64,000 bases of DNA from Gehongia tenuis (GTDB lineage: Bacteria; Bacillota; Clostridia; Christensenellales; NSJ-53): assembly GCF_014384795.1 (NCBI RefSeq), contig NZ_JACRSR010000001.1:372001-436000 (forward strand), given 5' to 3'. Made by a program: the position numbers and the translations under genes. This document shows, in pieces, positions 53,519 through 62,868 of the stretch. Each line of letters opens with the position of its first letter. The stretch's first letter is position 1. Below the pieces are notes generated by a model. It was given only the letters and a program-made list of their open reading frames with translations, ran no database searches and was not told the DNA's origin.

Positions 53519-53851
53519 ATGGAAACGATCAAAGCTTCCGTGAAACTCGCAGGCAGGGAGTACACCATCACCGGCGCCGAGTCGGAGGAGCATCTCCAGC
53601 GGGTGGTGGACGCGGTGGAGTACAAGTACAAGGAGCTCAAAAAGATGGCGAAGCTGCCGCTGGACAGCGAGCGGCTGGCCATTTTGACCTCCCTCAACAT
53701 GGCCGATGACCTGATCCGGGCCAAGGATGAGTCAAAGGAGCTTGGCATTCGCATCGACGAGCTGCAGCGTCAGCTGGTCCGTCTGCAGCGGGAGAACGCG
53801 TTTCTCCAGCGGGATGGCCGCGGCGGCGGCAAGCTCAAAGGCGTTAAATAA
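53519..53851 (+). CDS. zapA: Cell division protein ZapA
   Basis: This 110-residue FtsZ-ring stabiliser has an N-terminal beta-hairpin (IKASVKLAGREYTITGAESEEHLQRVVDAVEYKYKEL) that is typical of ZapA, followed by a helix and a long C-terminal coiled coil (AKDESKELGIRIDELQRQLVRLQRENAFL) for tetramer formation. The ATG at 53519 has AGAGGCGG upstream; an in-frame ATG at 53501 lacks a site. The zapA-mutS2 neighbourhood after pheT is common in Firmicutes. Confidence 0.9.
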   Translation: METIKASVKLAGREYTITGAESEEHLQRVVDAVEYKYKELKKMAKLPLDSERLAILTSLNMADDLIRAKDESKELGIRIDELQRQLVRLQRENAFLQRDGRGGGKLKGVK

Positions 53852-53854
53852 GAG

Positions 53855-53880
53855 GGGGCGGCTTTTTGCCGCCCTTTTCA
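53855..53880 (+). terminator. Terminator after zapA
   Basis: GGGCGGC (53856-53862) and GCCGCCC (53868-53874) with a T5 loop, followed by TTTT. The T-run is short, so partial read-through to mutS2 is possible. Confidence 0.7.
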
Positions 53881-53964
53881 GCGGTATGACAGGGCGTCGG
53901 AACCGGTTTTGAGCCCCGGGCTCGGAACCTTTTCTTGGCGTCTGTTTTTTTATAAGGAGTTAGA

Positions 53965-56337
53965 ATGGACGAGAGATTGTATCGTGTTTTGGAACTGAAC
54001 AAGATTTTGGAGCGCCTTCGGGGGCTGTGCCGCTCGGAGCTGGGCGGGGCGCTGGCGGGGGAGCTTCTGCCCGTTTGCGAGGCGGAGGCCGTGGAGCGGG
54101 CGCTCATGGAGACCGCCGACGCCGAAACCTGGCTGCTGCGCCTGGGGAATTCCCCCGTATTCCCCTTCGAGGATATCCGCGGCTCCCTCAAGAAGGCGCG
54201 GGTGGAGTCGGTGCTCACCATGAAGGAGCTTCTCATGGTGGAACGGGTGCTTTCCGCGGCCCGGGCGGCCAAGGGGGATTTGAAGGGCGGTCAGGCTCCG
54301 GAGGGGGAGGAGGCCGGTCCCATCCTTCGCATGGCCCAGGGCCTTTCCGCGCTGCCGGACCTCAAGGAAGCCATCGCCCGGTCCATCCTGGGGGAGGAGG
54401 AGATGGCGGACGGGGCCTCGGACGGCCTCTACGCCATCCGCCGGAACATGCGGCGGGCCCATGAGCGGGTGCGGGAGAAGCTTGCCGGCATGACCCGCTC
54501 CTCGGCCTTCCAGAAATATCTGCAGGACCCCATCGTCACCCTCCGGGGGGACCGGTACGTGCTGCCTGTCAAACAGGAGTACAGGCAGAACGTGCCCGGT
54601 CTGGTCCACGACCAGTCGTCAAGCGGCGCGACCCTCTTCATCGAGCCCATGGCGGTGGTGGAGATCAACAACGAGATCCGGGAATGGGCGGCGAAGGAGA
54701 AGGAGGAGATGGAACGCATCCTCCGGGAGCTGACCCTCCAGGTGAAGGCGGGCGCGGACGAACTGGAGGAGGACCTTGGGCTCCTGGCCCGGCTGGATTT
54801 CGCCTTCGCCAAGGCGGCGCTGGCGAGGGAGATGAAGGCCGTGCGGCCGGAGATCAACCGGGAGGGCCGGGTGAACATCCGGCAGGGCCGCCATCCCCTC
54901 ATCGATCCCGCCAAGGTGGTGCCCATCGACGTGTGGGTGGGCGAGGCATTCACCGGGCTTGTCATCACCGGCCCCAACACCGGCGGCAAGACGGTCACCC
55001 TCAAAACCGTGGGCCTCTTTGCCCTCATGACCCAGTGCGGCCTTTTTGTGCCGGCGCTGGGGGCGGATATGGCGGTGTTCCGGGATGTTTTCGCCGACAT
55101 CGGCGACGAGCAGAGCATCGAGCAGTCCCTGTCCACCTTCTCAGCTCACATGACCAACATCGTGGACATTCTCTCCAAGGTGGACAGCGATTCGCTGGTC
55201 CTGCTGGATGAGCTGGGCGCGGGCACCGATCCCACCGAGGGCGCGGCTCTGGCCATGGCCATCCTGGAGGAGCTTTTGAAGATCCGCTGCCGGGTGCTGG
55301 CCACCACCCATTACAGCGAGCTCAAGGCTTTCGCACTGATGGAGAACGGGCTCACCAACGCCTCCATGGAGTTTGACGTTTCCACCCTCCGGCCCACCTA
55401 CCGCCTGTCCATCGGCGTCCCCGGCAAGTCCAACGCCTTTGAGATCAGCCGCCGGCTGGGGCTGTTCCCCCACATCATCGAGGCGGCCCGCGCCCGCATC
55501 TCCCGGGAGGACGTGCGCTTTGAGGACGCCATTTTGAAGGCGGAAACCCACCGCCAGAAGGCGTACCGGGAGCGGACCGAGGCGGAGGCCATGCGCAAGG
55601 AGGTCCAGTCGCTGAAAAAGGAGATCGAGCGGCAGAAGCGGGAGCTGGAGGCCCAGAAGGAGAAGATGCTCCGGGAGGCGAAGAGGAAGGCGAAGGCCGT
55701 GCTGGACGAGGCGAAATCGGAGAGCGAAGCGCTGATCGGGGCGCTGAAGGCCGCCGCCGACGAGGCGGACGCGAGAAGCGTGAACCGGGCCATTCAAAAG
55801 ACCCGGGACGCCCTCCGGCAGAAGCGGGAGGCTTTGGACGAGGCCGAAGCGCCCATGGAGGCTCCCGGCGAGCCGCCGAAAAACCTCAGGCCCGGCGAAC
55901 GGGTGAAGCTGGTGAAGCTGGGGCAGACGGGCACCGTTTTGACCGCCCCGGGCGGCAGCGGCGAGGTGCAGCTGCAGGTGGGCATCATGAAGGTGACCGC
56001 CAAGGTGGCCGACCTGGTGCGGGTCGCGGAGCCTCCGCCGGCGGCCCCCGCGGGACGGGCGGGCCGTGCGCCGGTGCGGGAGCAGCCGGCGGCGGTGGGC
56101 CTCACGGTGGACGTTCGGGGCGAGAACGTGGACGACGCGGTCATGATCGTGGACAAATATCTGGACGATGCGTACCTGTCCTCGCTGAAGGAGGTCACCA
56201 TCGTTCACGGCAAGGGCACCGGCGCGCTCCGGACCGGCATCCAGCAGTTTCTCAGGAGGCATCCCCACGTGAAGAGCTTTCGCCTTGGCAGCTTTGGCGA
56301 GGGCGACGCCGGCGTGACGGTGGTGGAGCTCAAATGA
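53965..56337 (+). CDS. mutS2: MutS2 (RqcU) ATPase/endonuclease
   Basis: This 790-residue protein lacks the MutS mismatch-recognition domain. In order it has a helical core/clamp (about 1-300), the ABC-type ATPase with Walker A GPNTGGKT at 336-343 and LVLLDELGAGTDPTEGAAL, a long coiled coil (about 520-610), a KOW-like segment (LRPGERVKLVKLGQTGTVL) and a C-terminal Smr nuclease domain (LTVDVRG...VTIVHGKGTGALR). In Bacillus it acts on collided ribosomes as well as recombination intermediates. AAGGAGTTAGA precedes the ATG. Confidence 0.95.
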   Translation: MDERLYRVLELNKILERLRGLCRSELGGALAGELLPVCEAEAVERALMETADAETWLLRLGNSPVFPFEDIRGSLKKARVESVLTMKELLMVERVLSAARAAKGDLKGGQAPEGEEAGPILRMAQGLSALPDLKEAIARSILGEEEMADGASDGLYAIRRNMRRAHERVREKLAGMTRSSAFQKYLQDPIVTLRGDRYVLPVKQEYRQNVPGLVHDQSSSGATLFIEPMAVVEINNEIREWAAKEKEEMERILRELTLQVKAGADELEEDLGLLARLDFAFAKAALAREMKAVRPEINREGRVNIRQGRHPLIDPAKVVPIDVWVGEAFTGLVITGPNTGGKTVTLKTVGLFALMTQCGLFVPALGADMAVFRDVFADIGDEQSIEQSLSTFSAHMTNIVDILSKVDSDSLVLLDELGAGTDPTEGAALAMAILEELLKIRCRVLATTHYSELKAFALMENGLTNASMEFDVSTLRPTYRLSIGVPGKSNAFEISRRLGLFPHIIEAARARISREDVRFEDAILKAETHRQKAYRERTEAEAMRKEVQSLKKEIERQKRELEAQKEKMLREAKRKAKAVLDEAKSESEALIGALKAAADEADARSVNRAIQKTRDALRQKREALDEAEAPMEAPGEPPKNLRPGERVKLVKLGQTGTVLTAPGGSGEVQLQVGIMKVTAKVADLVRVAEPPPAAPAGRAGRAPVREQPAAVGLTVDVRGENVDDAVMIVDKYLDDAYLSSLKEVTIVHGKGTGALRTGIQQFLRRHPHVKSFRLGSFGEGDAGVTVVELK

Positions 56338-56792
56338 AGGTGATGGTGAGCGCCTGCCTGGCGGGCGTGAAGTGCCGCTATGACGGCGGCGCCGCAGCCG
56401 ATCCCCTGTGGGTTGAGCGGGTGCGGCGGGGGGAAGCGGTGCCCCTTTGCCCCGAGCTTCTCGGCGGGCTTGCGCTGCCCCGGCCGCCGTCGGAGATCGT
56501 GGGCGGCGGCGGCCGGGATGTGGCGGCGGGGAGGGCCCCGGTGCTCACCCGGGAGGGCCTTGATGTGACGAAGGCCTTTCTCACCGGCGCCAGGCGGGTG
56601 GTGGAGATCGCGCTGCAAAACGGCATCACCCGGGCCTATCTGAAGGATAAAAGCCCCTCCTGCGGGGTTTGCCAAATCTTTGACGGAAGTTTTTCCGGCC
56701 GGCTCATCCCGGGCTGCGGGGTGACGGCCGCACTGCTCACGGCGGCGGGCATCGCCGTTTTTCCCGGCGACAGGAAGGAGAGGAAGCCTTGA
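56334..56792 (+). CDS. DUF523-family protein
   Basis: The 152 residues start VMVSACLAGVKCRYDG and contain CPELLGGLALPRPPSEI and AYLKDKSPSCGV, the three cysteine-bearing motifs of DUF523. The conserved cysteines suggest metal or Fe-S binding, but the role is unknown. It overlaps mutS2 by 4 nt and the response regulator gene by 4 nt. Confidence 0.88.
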   Translation: MKVMVSACLAGVKCRYDGGAAADPLWVERVRRGEAVPLCPELLGGLALPRPPSEIVGGGGRDVAAGRAPVLTREGLDVTKAFLTGARRVVEIALQNGITRAYLKDKSPSCGVCQIFDGSFSGRLIPGCGVTAALLTAAGIAVFPGDRKERKP

Positions 56793-57472
56793 AGACGACG
56801 GACATCCTGATCATCGACGACGATAAGAACATCGGCCAGCTCATCGAGCTGTATCTGGGCAAGGAGGGGCTCACCACGGCGGTGGCCTACCGGGGCGACG
56901 AGGGCCTCACCGCCTTTGAGGAGCTTCACCCCGCCCTGGTTCTCCTGGACGTTATGCTGCCCGGCATGGACGGCTGGGAGGTTTTGAAGCAGATCCGCAG
57001 AACCAGCAACACGCCTATTATTATGTTAACTGCTAAGGGCGAGACCTTCGACAAGGTGCTGGGCCTTGAGCTGGGGGCGGACGACTACATGGTCAAGCCC
57101 TTCGACGCCAAGGAGCTGGTGGCGCGGGTGAAGGCGGTGCTGCGGCGGGCTCGGGCCAGCGAGGAGCCGGAGCGGGAGATCAGCTTTCCCGGCCTTTCCA
57201 TCAACATGAAAAGCTACCAGGTGGTGGTGGACGGGACGGCCTTCGAGCTGCCGCCCAAGGAGATCGAGCTGCTTTTCTTCCTGGCGGGGCACGCCGGACG
57301 GGTGTTCACCCGGGAGCAGCTTCTCGAGCAGGTGTGGGGCTTTGACTACTTCGGCGACTCCCGCACGGTGGATGTGCACATCAAGCGCCTTCGGGAAAAG
57401 CTTTGGCGGGAGGACGCCTCCTGGCAGATCAAAACGGTGTGGGGCGTGGGCTACAAGTTTGAGGTCAAATAA
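56789..57472 (+). CDS. OmpR-family response regulator
   Basis: This 227-residue regulator has a receiver domain with acidic pocket IIDDD and phospho-acceptor D54 (VLLDVMLPGMDG), conserved Thr (IMLTAK) and Lys (VKPF). The winged-helix output domain contains LPPKEIELLFFLAGHAGRVFTREQLLEQVWG and RTVDVHIKRLREKL. The start is TTG at 56789 after AGGAAGGAGAGG. It shares 1 nt with the kinase gene, so they form a two-component pair. Confidence 0.95.
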   Translation: MKTTDILIIDDDKNIGQLIELYLGKEGLTTAVAYRGDEGLTAFEELHPALVLLDVMLPGMDGWEVLKQIRRTSNTPIIMLTAKGETFDKVLGLELGADDYMVKPFDAKELVARVKAVLRRARASEEPEREISFPGLSINMKSYQVVVDGTAFELPPKEIELLFFLAGHAGRVFTREQLLEQVWGFDYFGDSRTVDVHIKRLREKLWREDASWQIKTVWGVGYKFEVK

Positions 57473-58941
57473 TGTTTAAATCGATCTATTGGAGGATGGT
57501 CGCGCTGTACTGGGCCATCCTTTTTGTGGTGCTGGTTTCACTGGCAGTGATTATGTCTACCATGTACCGCAACCAGAGCTTTGAAAAGACGAAGAAGGAT
57601 CTGACGGGCAAGGCGCGCTACGTGGCGGACCTGACGGAGAATTACTACGACGGCGGGCTCACCGCCGCCGAATTTGCCATGAGCCTCAACATCCTCTCCC
57701 ACCAGGAGGGGTGCACCATCTGGGTGGTCAACCAGTTCCGCTGGGGCCTGCAGTTCCCCACCGACGGGGACAAGGTGGAGTTCGGGCAGGACCAGGAGAT
57801 CTTCTCCGAGGACATGGGCGCCTACATGGAGCGGGTGCTGGAGGGAAGCCTCATCACCTATGAGGGCAATTTCGCCGACAAGTTCGACGTGCCCATGCTC
57901 ACCGTGGGCGTGCCCTATCTGGTGGAAGGCACCCCCAAGGGCGCGGTGTTTCTCCACACCCGGGTGGCGGACATCGAAAGGGGCGTGCGCTCGGTGCGGC
58001 GGCTCATCTGGATATCCGCCATCCTGGCGGCGGTGCTGGGCGGCGTTCTCATCTTCCTGCTCTTCGGCCATGTGACCCGGCCCCTCAAACAGATGAACCG
58101 GGCGGTCCGGGAGATCGCCCGGGGCAACTTCGGCAACCGGGTGGAGGTGAAAAGCAGGGATGAGATCGGCCAGCTGGCCCAGTCCTTCAACGCCATGGCC
58201 GAGGACCTGGGCAATCTGGAGGAGATGCGGCGCAGCTTCGTGGCCAACGTCTCCCATGAGCTGAGATCGCCCATGACCAGCATCCAGGGCTTCGTGCAGG
58301 GTATGCTGGACGGCACCATTCCTCCGGAGGAGCACCAGCACTATCTCACCATCGTCCACGGCGAGACCCAGCGGCTGACCGGCCTCATCCGGGACCTTCT
58401 GGACCTCTCCCGGATGGAGTCGGGAGACTTCCCCATGAACATGGAGAACTTCGACATCAACGAGCTCATCCGCAGAACCCTCATCACCTTCGAGGTGAAG
58501 ATCGACGAGAAGGCGCTTCAGCTGGATGTGGACTTCAAGGAGGACCCCTGCTTCGTCTATGCCGACAGCGCCCGCATCCAGCAGGTGGTGCAGAACCTCC
58601 TTGACAACGCCATGAAGTTTACAAACGAGCACGGCAAGATCAAGGTGTGGACCTATGTCTATGGCAAGAAGGTGTATGTGTCGGTGAAGGACGACGGCGC
58701 CGGCATCTCCGGGGCGGACCTGCCCTACGTGTTCGAACGCTTCTACAAGGCGGAGAAGGCCCACGTGGCGGGGCAGGGCACCGGCCTTGGCCTTTCCATC
58801 GTGAAAAAGATCCTCTCCGAGCACGATCAGAAGATCTGGGTCACCAGTTCTCCCGGCAAGGGCGCAGAGTTCACCTTCACCCTGGCCAAGGGCCAGAGCA
58901 AGGGCACCAAGTATCATAATTTGGACACAATTCATTCATAA
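57472..58941 (+). CDS. Sensor histidine kinase
   Basis: This 489-residue membrane kinase has TM1 at about 9-29, an extracytoplasmic sensor of about 145 residues, and TM2 at about 176-198. A HAMP domain (HVTRPLKQMNRAVREIARGNFG) and a HisKA domain with phospho-acceptor H262 (VSHELRSPMTSIQGF) follow, then the ATP-binding domain with NLLDNAMKFT, DDGAGI and GTGLGLSIVK. It is ResE/PhoR-like. The HtrA gene follows 42 nt downstream, suggesting envelope-stress signalling. The signal is unknown. Confidence 0.95.
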   Translation: MFKSIYWRMVALYWAILFVVLVSLAVIMSTMYRNQSFEKTKKDLTGKARYVADLTENYYDGGLTAAEFAMSLNILSHQEGCTIWVVNQFRWGLQFPTDGDKVEFGQDQEIFSEDMGAYMERVLEGSLITYEGNFADKFDVPMLTVGVPYLVEGTPKGAVFLHTRVADIERGVRSVRRLIWISAILAAVLGGVLIFLLFGHVTRPLKQMNRAVREIARGNFGNRVEVKSRDEIGQLAQSFNAMAEDLGNLEEMRRSFVANVSHELRSPMTSIQGFVQGMLDGTIPPEEHQHYLTIVHGETQRLTGLIRDLLDLSRMESGDFPMNMENFDINELIRRTLITFEVKIDEKALQLDVDFKEDPCFVYADSARIQQVVQNLLDNAMKFTNEHGKIKVWTYVYGKKVYVSVKDDGAGISGADLPYVFERFYKAEKAHVAGQGTGLGLSIVKKILSEHDQKIWVTSSPGKGAEFTFTLAKGQSKGTKYHNLDTIHS

Positions 58942-58983
58942 ATTTCTGGTATTGTAGCCATAGTATATTGGAGGTGGCAAGAG

Positions 58984-60279
58984 ATGAGCAACTACTACGA
59001 CTATGATGGATACGATCCCTACGATCCTTATCATAAACCGAAAAAGAAGGGGAACCGGGTGTGGATTTTCATCGCCATCGGGCTGGTCTTCCTGCTCCTT
59101 GGCAGCGTGATCACCCTGGGGGTGACGGCCCTTCTGGACCGGAACGCCGACGCCGGCGCCAACGGCCAGGTGGCGGACGGGGCGACGCCCAGTCCCTCGC
59201 CGGAGGTGAGCGCCAATCCCGTGCCCTCCCTCGGGGGCGCGGCGGGCTGGATTGCAAGCTCGGATAACCCGGTCATTGACATCGCGAAGAACGTGGGCCC
59301 CTCCCTGGTGGGCGTGAGCAACAACGTGAACACCTTCGCCCAGGGCCAGGGCATCACCGAGCAGGAGCAGGGCTACGGTTCCGGCGTGATCATCTCCACC
59401 GACGGCTACATCGTCACCAACAACCACGTGATCGAGGGCGCGGAGAGCGTCACCGTGACGCTGGGCGGCGATAAGACCGTGAAGGCGGACGTGGTGGGTG
59501 CGGACAGCCGCACCGATATCGCCGTATTGAAGATCGATCCCGAGGGCCTGGATCTCACGGCGGCGCCTCTCGGCGATTCGGACGCGCTGCAGGTGGGCGA
59601 GCTGGCGGTGGCCATCGGCAACCCCCTCGGCCATGAGTTTGCGGGCACGGTCACCGTGGGCGTGATCTCCGCCGTAAACCGGAATCTGGAGTCGGAGGGC
59701 GTGACCCTCAGCATGATCCAGACCGATGCGGCCATCAATCCCGGCAACTCCGGCGGCGCGCTGGTGAATTCCAGCGGTGAGGTCATTGGCATCAACACCC
59801 TCAAGAGCACCACCGCCGGCTATGATTCCTCCGGCAACGCCATTTCCGCCGAGGGCATCGGCTTCGCTCTGCCCATCAACGACGTGAAGCCCATCGTGGA
59901 GGAGCTGATTTCGAAGGGCCACATCTCCCGGCCCGGCCTGGGCATCAAGGGCTCCATGCTCACCGAGGACATGGCGGGCATCTACGGACTTCCCGCCGGC
60001 GTGCTGGTGGGCAGCGTGGAGGAGGGCGGCAGTGCGGAGACCGCCGGCATCAAGGCCTATGACATCATCACCGAGGTGAACGGCGTCAAGGTCACCTCCT
60101 TTGCCACCCTGACCAACGAGCTTGCAAACTTCAACGTGGGCGATACGGTCACCGTCAAGGTGTGGCGGCAAAGCACCAGCGAGGGCGGCGGCCGGCCGGG
60201 CTTCGGCGGAGGCCAGTCCACCGTCCAGGGCGAGGAGATGGAGCTCACCGTCACCCTCATGGAGATTCAGGGGGATTAA
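58984..60279 (+). CDS. HtrA/DegP-type serine protease
   Basis: This 431-residue membrane-anchored protease has a Tyr/Asp-rich cytoplasmic start (MSNYYDYDGYDPYDPY), one membrane helix (about 24-46) and a linker. The trypsin-like domain has the triad H148 (NNHVIEGAE), D178 (TDIAVLKID) and S256 (NPGNSGGALVN). One PDZ domain follows (GVLVGSVEEGGSAETAGIKAYDIIT...). It degrades misfolded envelope proteins. It sits beside a two-component system, a usual regulator of htrA in Gram-positives. GGAGGTGGCAAGAG precedes the ATG. Confidence 0.95.
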   Translation: MSNYYDYDGYDPYDPYHKPKKKGNRVWIFIAIGLVFLLLGSVITLGVTALLDRNADAGANGQVADGATPSPSPEVSANPVPSLGGAAGWIASSDNPVIDIAKNVGPSLVGVSNNVNTFAQGQGITEQEQGYGSGVIISTDGYIVTNNHVIEGAESVTVTLGGDKTVKADVVGADSRTDIAVLKIDPEGLDLTAAPLGDSDALQVGELAVAIGNPLGHEFAGTVTVGVISAVNRNLESEGVTLSMIQTDAAINPGNSGGALVNSSGEVIGINTLKSTTAGYDSSGNAISAEGIGFALPINDVKPIVEELISKGHISRPGLGIKGSMLTEDMAGIYGLPAGVLVGSVEEGGSAETAGIKAYDIITEVNGVKVTSFATLTNELANFNVGDTVTVKVWRQSTSEGGGRPGFGGGQSTVQGEEMELTVTLMEIQGD

Positions 60280-60312
60280 GCGGGGAGCCGACTGCAAATA
60301 AAAGAACCCGTC

Positions 60313-60350
60313 TGCCCGGCCGAGGCTCAAGCCTCAGCCGGGCTTTGCTT
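60313..60350 (+). terminator. Terminator-like hairpin after htrA
   Basis: GCCCGGCCGAGGCT and GCCTCAGCCGGGC form a strong, nearly perfect stem. The following TTTGCTTT is a weak T-tract. Confidence 0.65.
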
Positions 60351-60449
60351 TGCCGGGCCGGGCGCTGCGGCCCGCGGCCCACGGCCCCACACGATCCGCC
60401 GCGGCCTCGTCCGTACCGGGCGCCCGCGGCCTTTCCCCCTCCCGCGGGC

Positions 60450-60479
60450 TTGTCCCGGCCTGTGCCCTTGTGGTACAAT
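60450..60479 (+). promoter_or_regulatory. Candidate promoter for the cysteine desulfurase gene
   Basis: TTGTCC (60450-60455), an 18-nt spacer and TACAAT (60474-60479), 21 nt before the start codon. Confidence 0.55.
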
Positions 60480-60500
60480 GCCTAAGGGAGGCGAAAGGCT

Positions 60501-61646
60501 TTGATCTATTTGGACAACAGTGCCACCACCCGGCCCTTCGAGGCGGTGGCGGAAACGATAAAACAAGCGTCCCTCGAGGATTTCTACAATCCATCCGCGC
60601 CCTATGGCAGGGCGGCGGCGGTGGAGGAGAAGGTGGAGGCCGCAAGGGCCCGGACGGCCCGCCCCATCGGGTGCGAGCCCGGCCGCATCGTCTTTACCTC
60701 CGGCGGCACGGAGAGCAACAATGCGGCCCTGTTGGGCGTGGCCCTGAAGCGCCACCCGGCAAAAAAACATTTCGTGGTGGGCGGCATTGAGCATCCGTCG
60801 GTGCTGAGGACGGTTCAGTTTTTGACAAATCTCGGCTGCACGGTGACGGCGGTGGACCCGAACGGCAAAGGGGTGATCGAACCGGAGAAGGCGGCGGAAG
60901 CGGTCACGGAGGACACGGTGCTGGTGAGTGTGCAGCACGTGAACAATGAGACCGGCGCCATTCAGGATCTTGCCGCCATTGCGGCGGCGGTGCGGGCGAA
61001 AAGCCCGGCCCTCATCCACGCCGACGGGGTGCAGGCCTACCTCAAGGTGCCGCTTTCGCTGGATGCGGTGGATTTCTACACCGTGAGCGCCCACAAGTTC
61101 CATGGCCCGAAGGGGGTGGGCGCGCTGTACCTCCGGCGGGATGCGTCGGTGGTGCCCTATCTGATGGGCGGCGGCCAGGAGGGCGGCCGGCGGTCCGGCA
61201 CCTTGAACGTGCCCGGCATCGTGGGCATGGGCCTCGCAGCGGAGCTCTACCAGACGAATCGTAAAGAATATGTAAATCATATGATGGCACTTAAGCTCCT
61301 GTTTTTAAAGGAACTGCGGAACCAGCTGGATGAAGTTTATGTCAACGGACCCGATCCGGAGAGGGCCGCACCCCACATCCTTAACCTGGCTTTTCCCGGC
61401 GTGCGTGCGGAGGTGCTGCTCCATTTTTTGGAGGAGCGGGGGGTAATTATCGGCACGGGAAGCGCCTGCTCCTCGAAGAACACCAAGGTGAGCGCGGTGC
61501 TCTCCGCCATGAAGGTGGCGCGGGTGCGGGCGGAGGGCTCAGTGCGGGTGAGCCTGTGCCCGTTGCTCACGGAGGCGGATATGAAGGAAGCGGCAGGACA
61601 CATGGCGGAGGGCGTCAAGATGCTCCGCCGGTTCAGGAGGAAATAG
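60501..61646 (+). CDS. Cysteine desulfurase (NifS/IscS family)
   Basis: This 381-residue PLP enzyme removes sulfur from cysteine as a persulfide. The PLP lysine is K199 in SAHKFHGPKGVGALY, and the active cysteine is C323 in GTGSACSSKN. VSVQHVNNETGAIQDL and ALIHADGVQAY are family motifs. The start is TTG at 60501 after AAGGGAGGCGAAAGGC. It abuts thiI (1 nt from stop to start), so its main role is probably to feed sulfur to ThiI for tRNA s4U8. Confidence 0.94.
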   Translation: MIYLDNSATTRPFEAVAETIKQASLEDFYNPSAPYGRAAAVEEKVEAARARTARPIGCEPGRIVFTSGGTESNNAALLGVALKRHPAKKHFVVGGIEHPSVLRTVQFLTNLGCTVTAVDPNGKGVIEPEKAAEAVTEDTVLVSVQHVNNETGAIQDLAAIAAAVRAKSPALIHADGVQAYLKVPLSLDAVDFYTVSAHKFHGPKGVGALYLRRDASVVPYLMGGGQEGGRRSGTLNVPGIVGMGLAAELYQTNRKEYVNHMMALKLLFLKELRNQLDEVYVNGPDPERAAPHILNLAFPGVRAEVLLHFLEERGVIIGTGSACSSKNTKVSAVLSAMKVARVRAEGSVRVSLCPLLTEADMKEAAGHMAEGVKMLRRFRRK

Positions 61647-62795
61647 ATGGAACAGATTTTGCTGGCAAGATACGTGGAGATTCACTTGAAGGGGCTGAAC
61701 CGGCCCTTCTTTGAGAAGAAGCTGGTGGAGAACATGGAAAAAGCCCTGGGCGGGGACGGAACGGTGGAGCGGGCCCAGGGCCGCATCTACGTGCGGGGTT
61801 TCTCCGACGGCGGGAAGGCGGCCAGGGCGGTCAGCCGGGTTTTCGGCGTGCATTCGGTGAGCCTGGCCTGGGAGATGGACAAGGACCTTGATCAGATCGC
61901 GGACAAGATTGTGGAGCTGCTGGGCAAGGAGGTGCCCGGCACCTTCAAGATCAAGGCCCGGCGCAGCGACAAGACCTTTTCCCTGAATTCCATGCAGCTC
62001 AATCAGGAGCTGGGCTTCCGGGTGCTCACAAGGCTTCCGGGTTTCACCGTGGATGTGCACCAGCCCCGCTACGCCGTGGGCGTGGAGATCCGGGAGCGGG
62101 CCTATGTTTATCTGGACGCGGTGCCCGGCGTGGGCGGCATGCCCACCGGCACCTCCGGCCGGGTGGCGGTGCTGCTCTCCGGCGGGATCGACAGTCCGGT
62201 GGCCGCCTGGCGCATGGCCAAGCGGGGGGTGACGCTGACGGCGGTGCACTTTGAAAGCCCGCCCTACACCAGCGCCCGGGCCCGCAGCAAGGTGGTGGAT
62301 CTGGCGAAGATTGTAAGCACTTACAGCGGCCCTGTGCGGCTGTTTGTCGTGCCCTTCACCGATGTGCAGACCACCATCTATGAGAAGTGTCCGGACAGCC
62401 AGCTCACCCTCATCACCCGAAGGTTCATGATGCGCATTGCCGAAGCCATCGCGAAAAAGGACGGCGCGGCGGCCCTGGTCACCGGGGAATCGCTGGCTCA
62501 GGTGGCCAGCCAGACGCTGGAAAGCCTCGCCGCCACCGATCAGGTGGTGGGGATGCCCGTCTTCCGGCCGCTCATCGCCATGGACAAGATGGAGATCATG
62601 GACGAGGCGAAGGCCATCGGCACCTATGACACCTCCATTCTGCCCTATGAGGACTGCTGCACCGTGTTCCTGCCCCGGCACCCCTCCACCCATCCGAAGC
62701 TTGCCGCCATCGAGGCGGGGGAGCGGGATCTCGATGTGGAGGCGCTGGTGAACGCCGCCCTTGCCAAGGCGGAGCTGGTGGAAGTGAGGCCCTGA
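61647..62795 (+). CDS. thiI: tRNA 4-thiouridine synthase ThiI
   Basis: The 382 residues hold an N-terminal ferredoxin-like and THUMP RNA-binding part (HLKGLNRPFFEKKLVENM, TFKIKARRSDKTFSLNSMQLNQELG) followed by the PP-loop adenylating domain with LSGGIDSPVAAW. It lacks the C-terminal rhodanese domain of E. coli ThiI (482 residues), as is usual in Firmicutes, where a partner desulfurase hands over sulfur directly. The adjacent desulfurase gene fits this. Confidence 0.95.
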   Translation: MEQILLARYVEIHLKGLNRPFFEKKLVENMEKALGGDGTVERAQGRIYVRGFSDGGKAARAVSRVFGVHSVSLAWEMDKDLDQIADKIVELLGKEVPGTFKIKARRSDKTFSLNSMQLNQELGFRVLTRLPGFTVDVHQPRYAVGVEIRERAYVYLDAVPGVGGMPTGTSGRVAVLLSGGIDSPVAAWRMAKRGVTLTAVHFESPPYTSARARSKVVDLAKIVSTYSGPVRLFVVPFTDVQTTIYEKCPDSQLTLITRRFMMRIAEAIAKKDGAAALVTGESLAQVASQTLESLAATDQVVGMPVFRPLIAMDKMEIMDEAKAIGTYDTSILPYEDCCTVFLPRHPSTHPKLAAIEAGERDLDVEALVNAALAKAELVEVRP

Positions 62796-62868
62796 AGGGA
62801 GGAATCCCGGCATACTTTGACCCCGGGACCGAATAGACTGTACCAAATGCCATGAAAGGGGACGGACC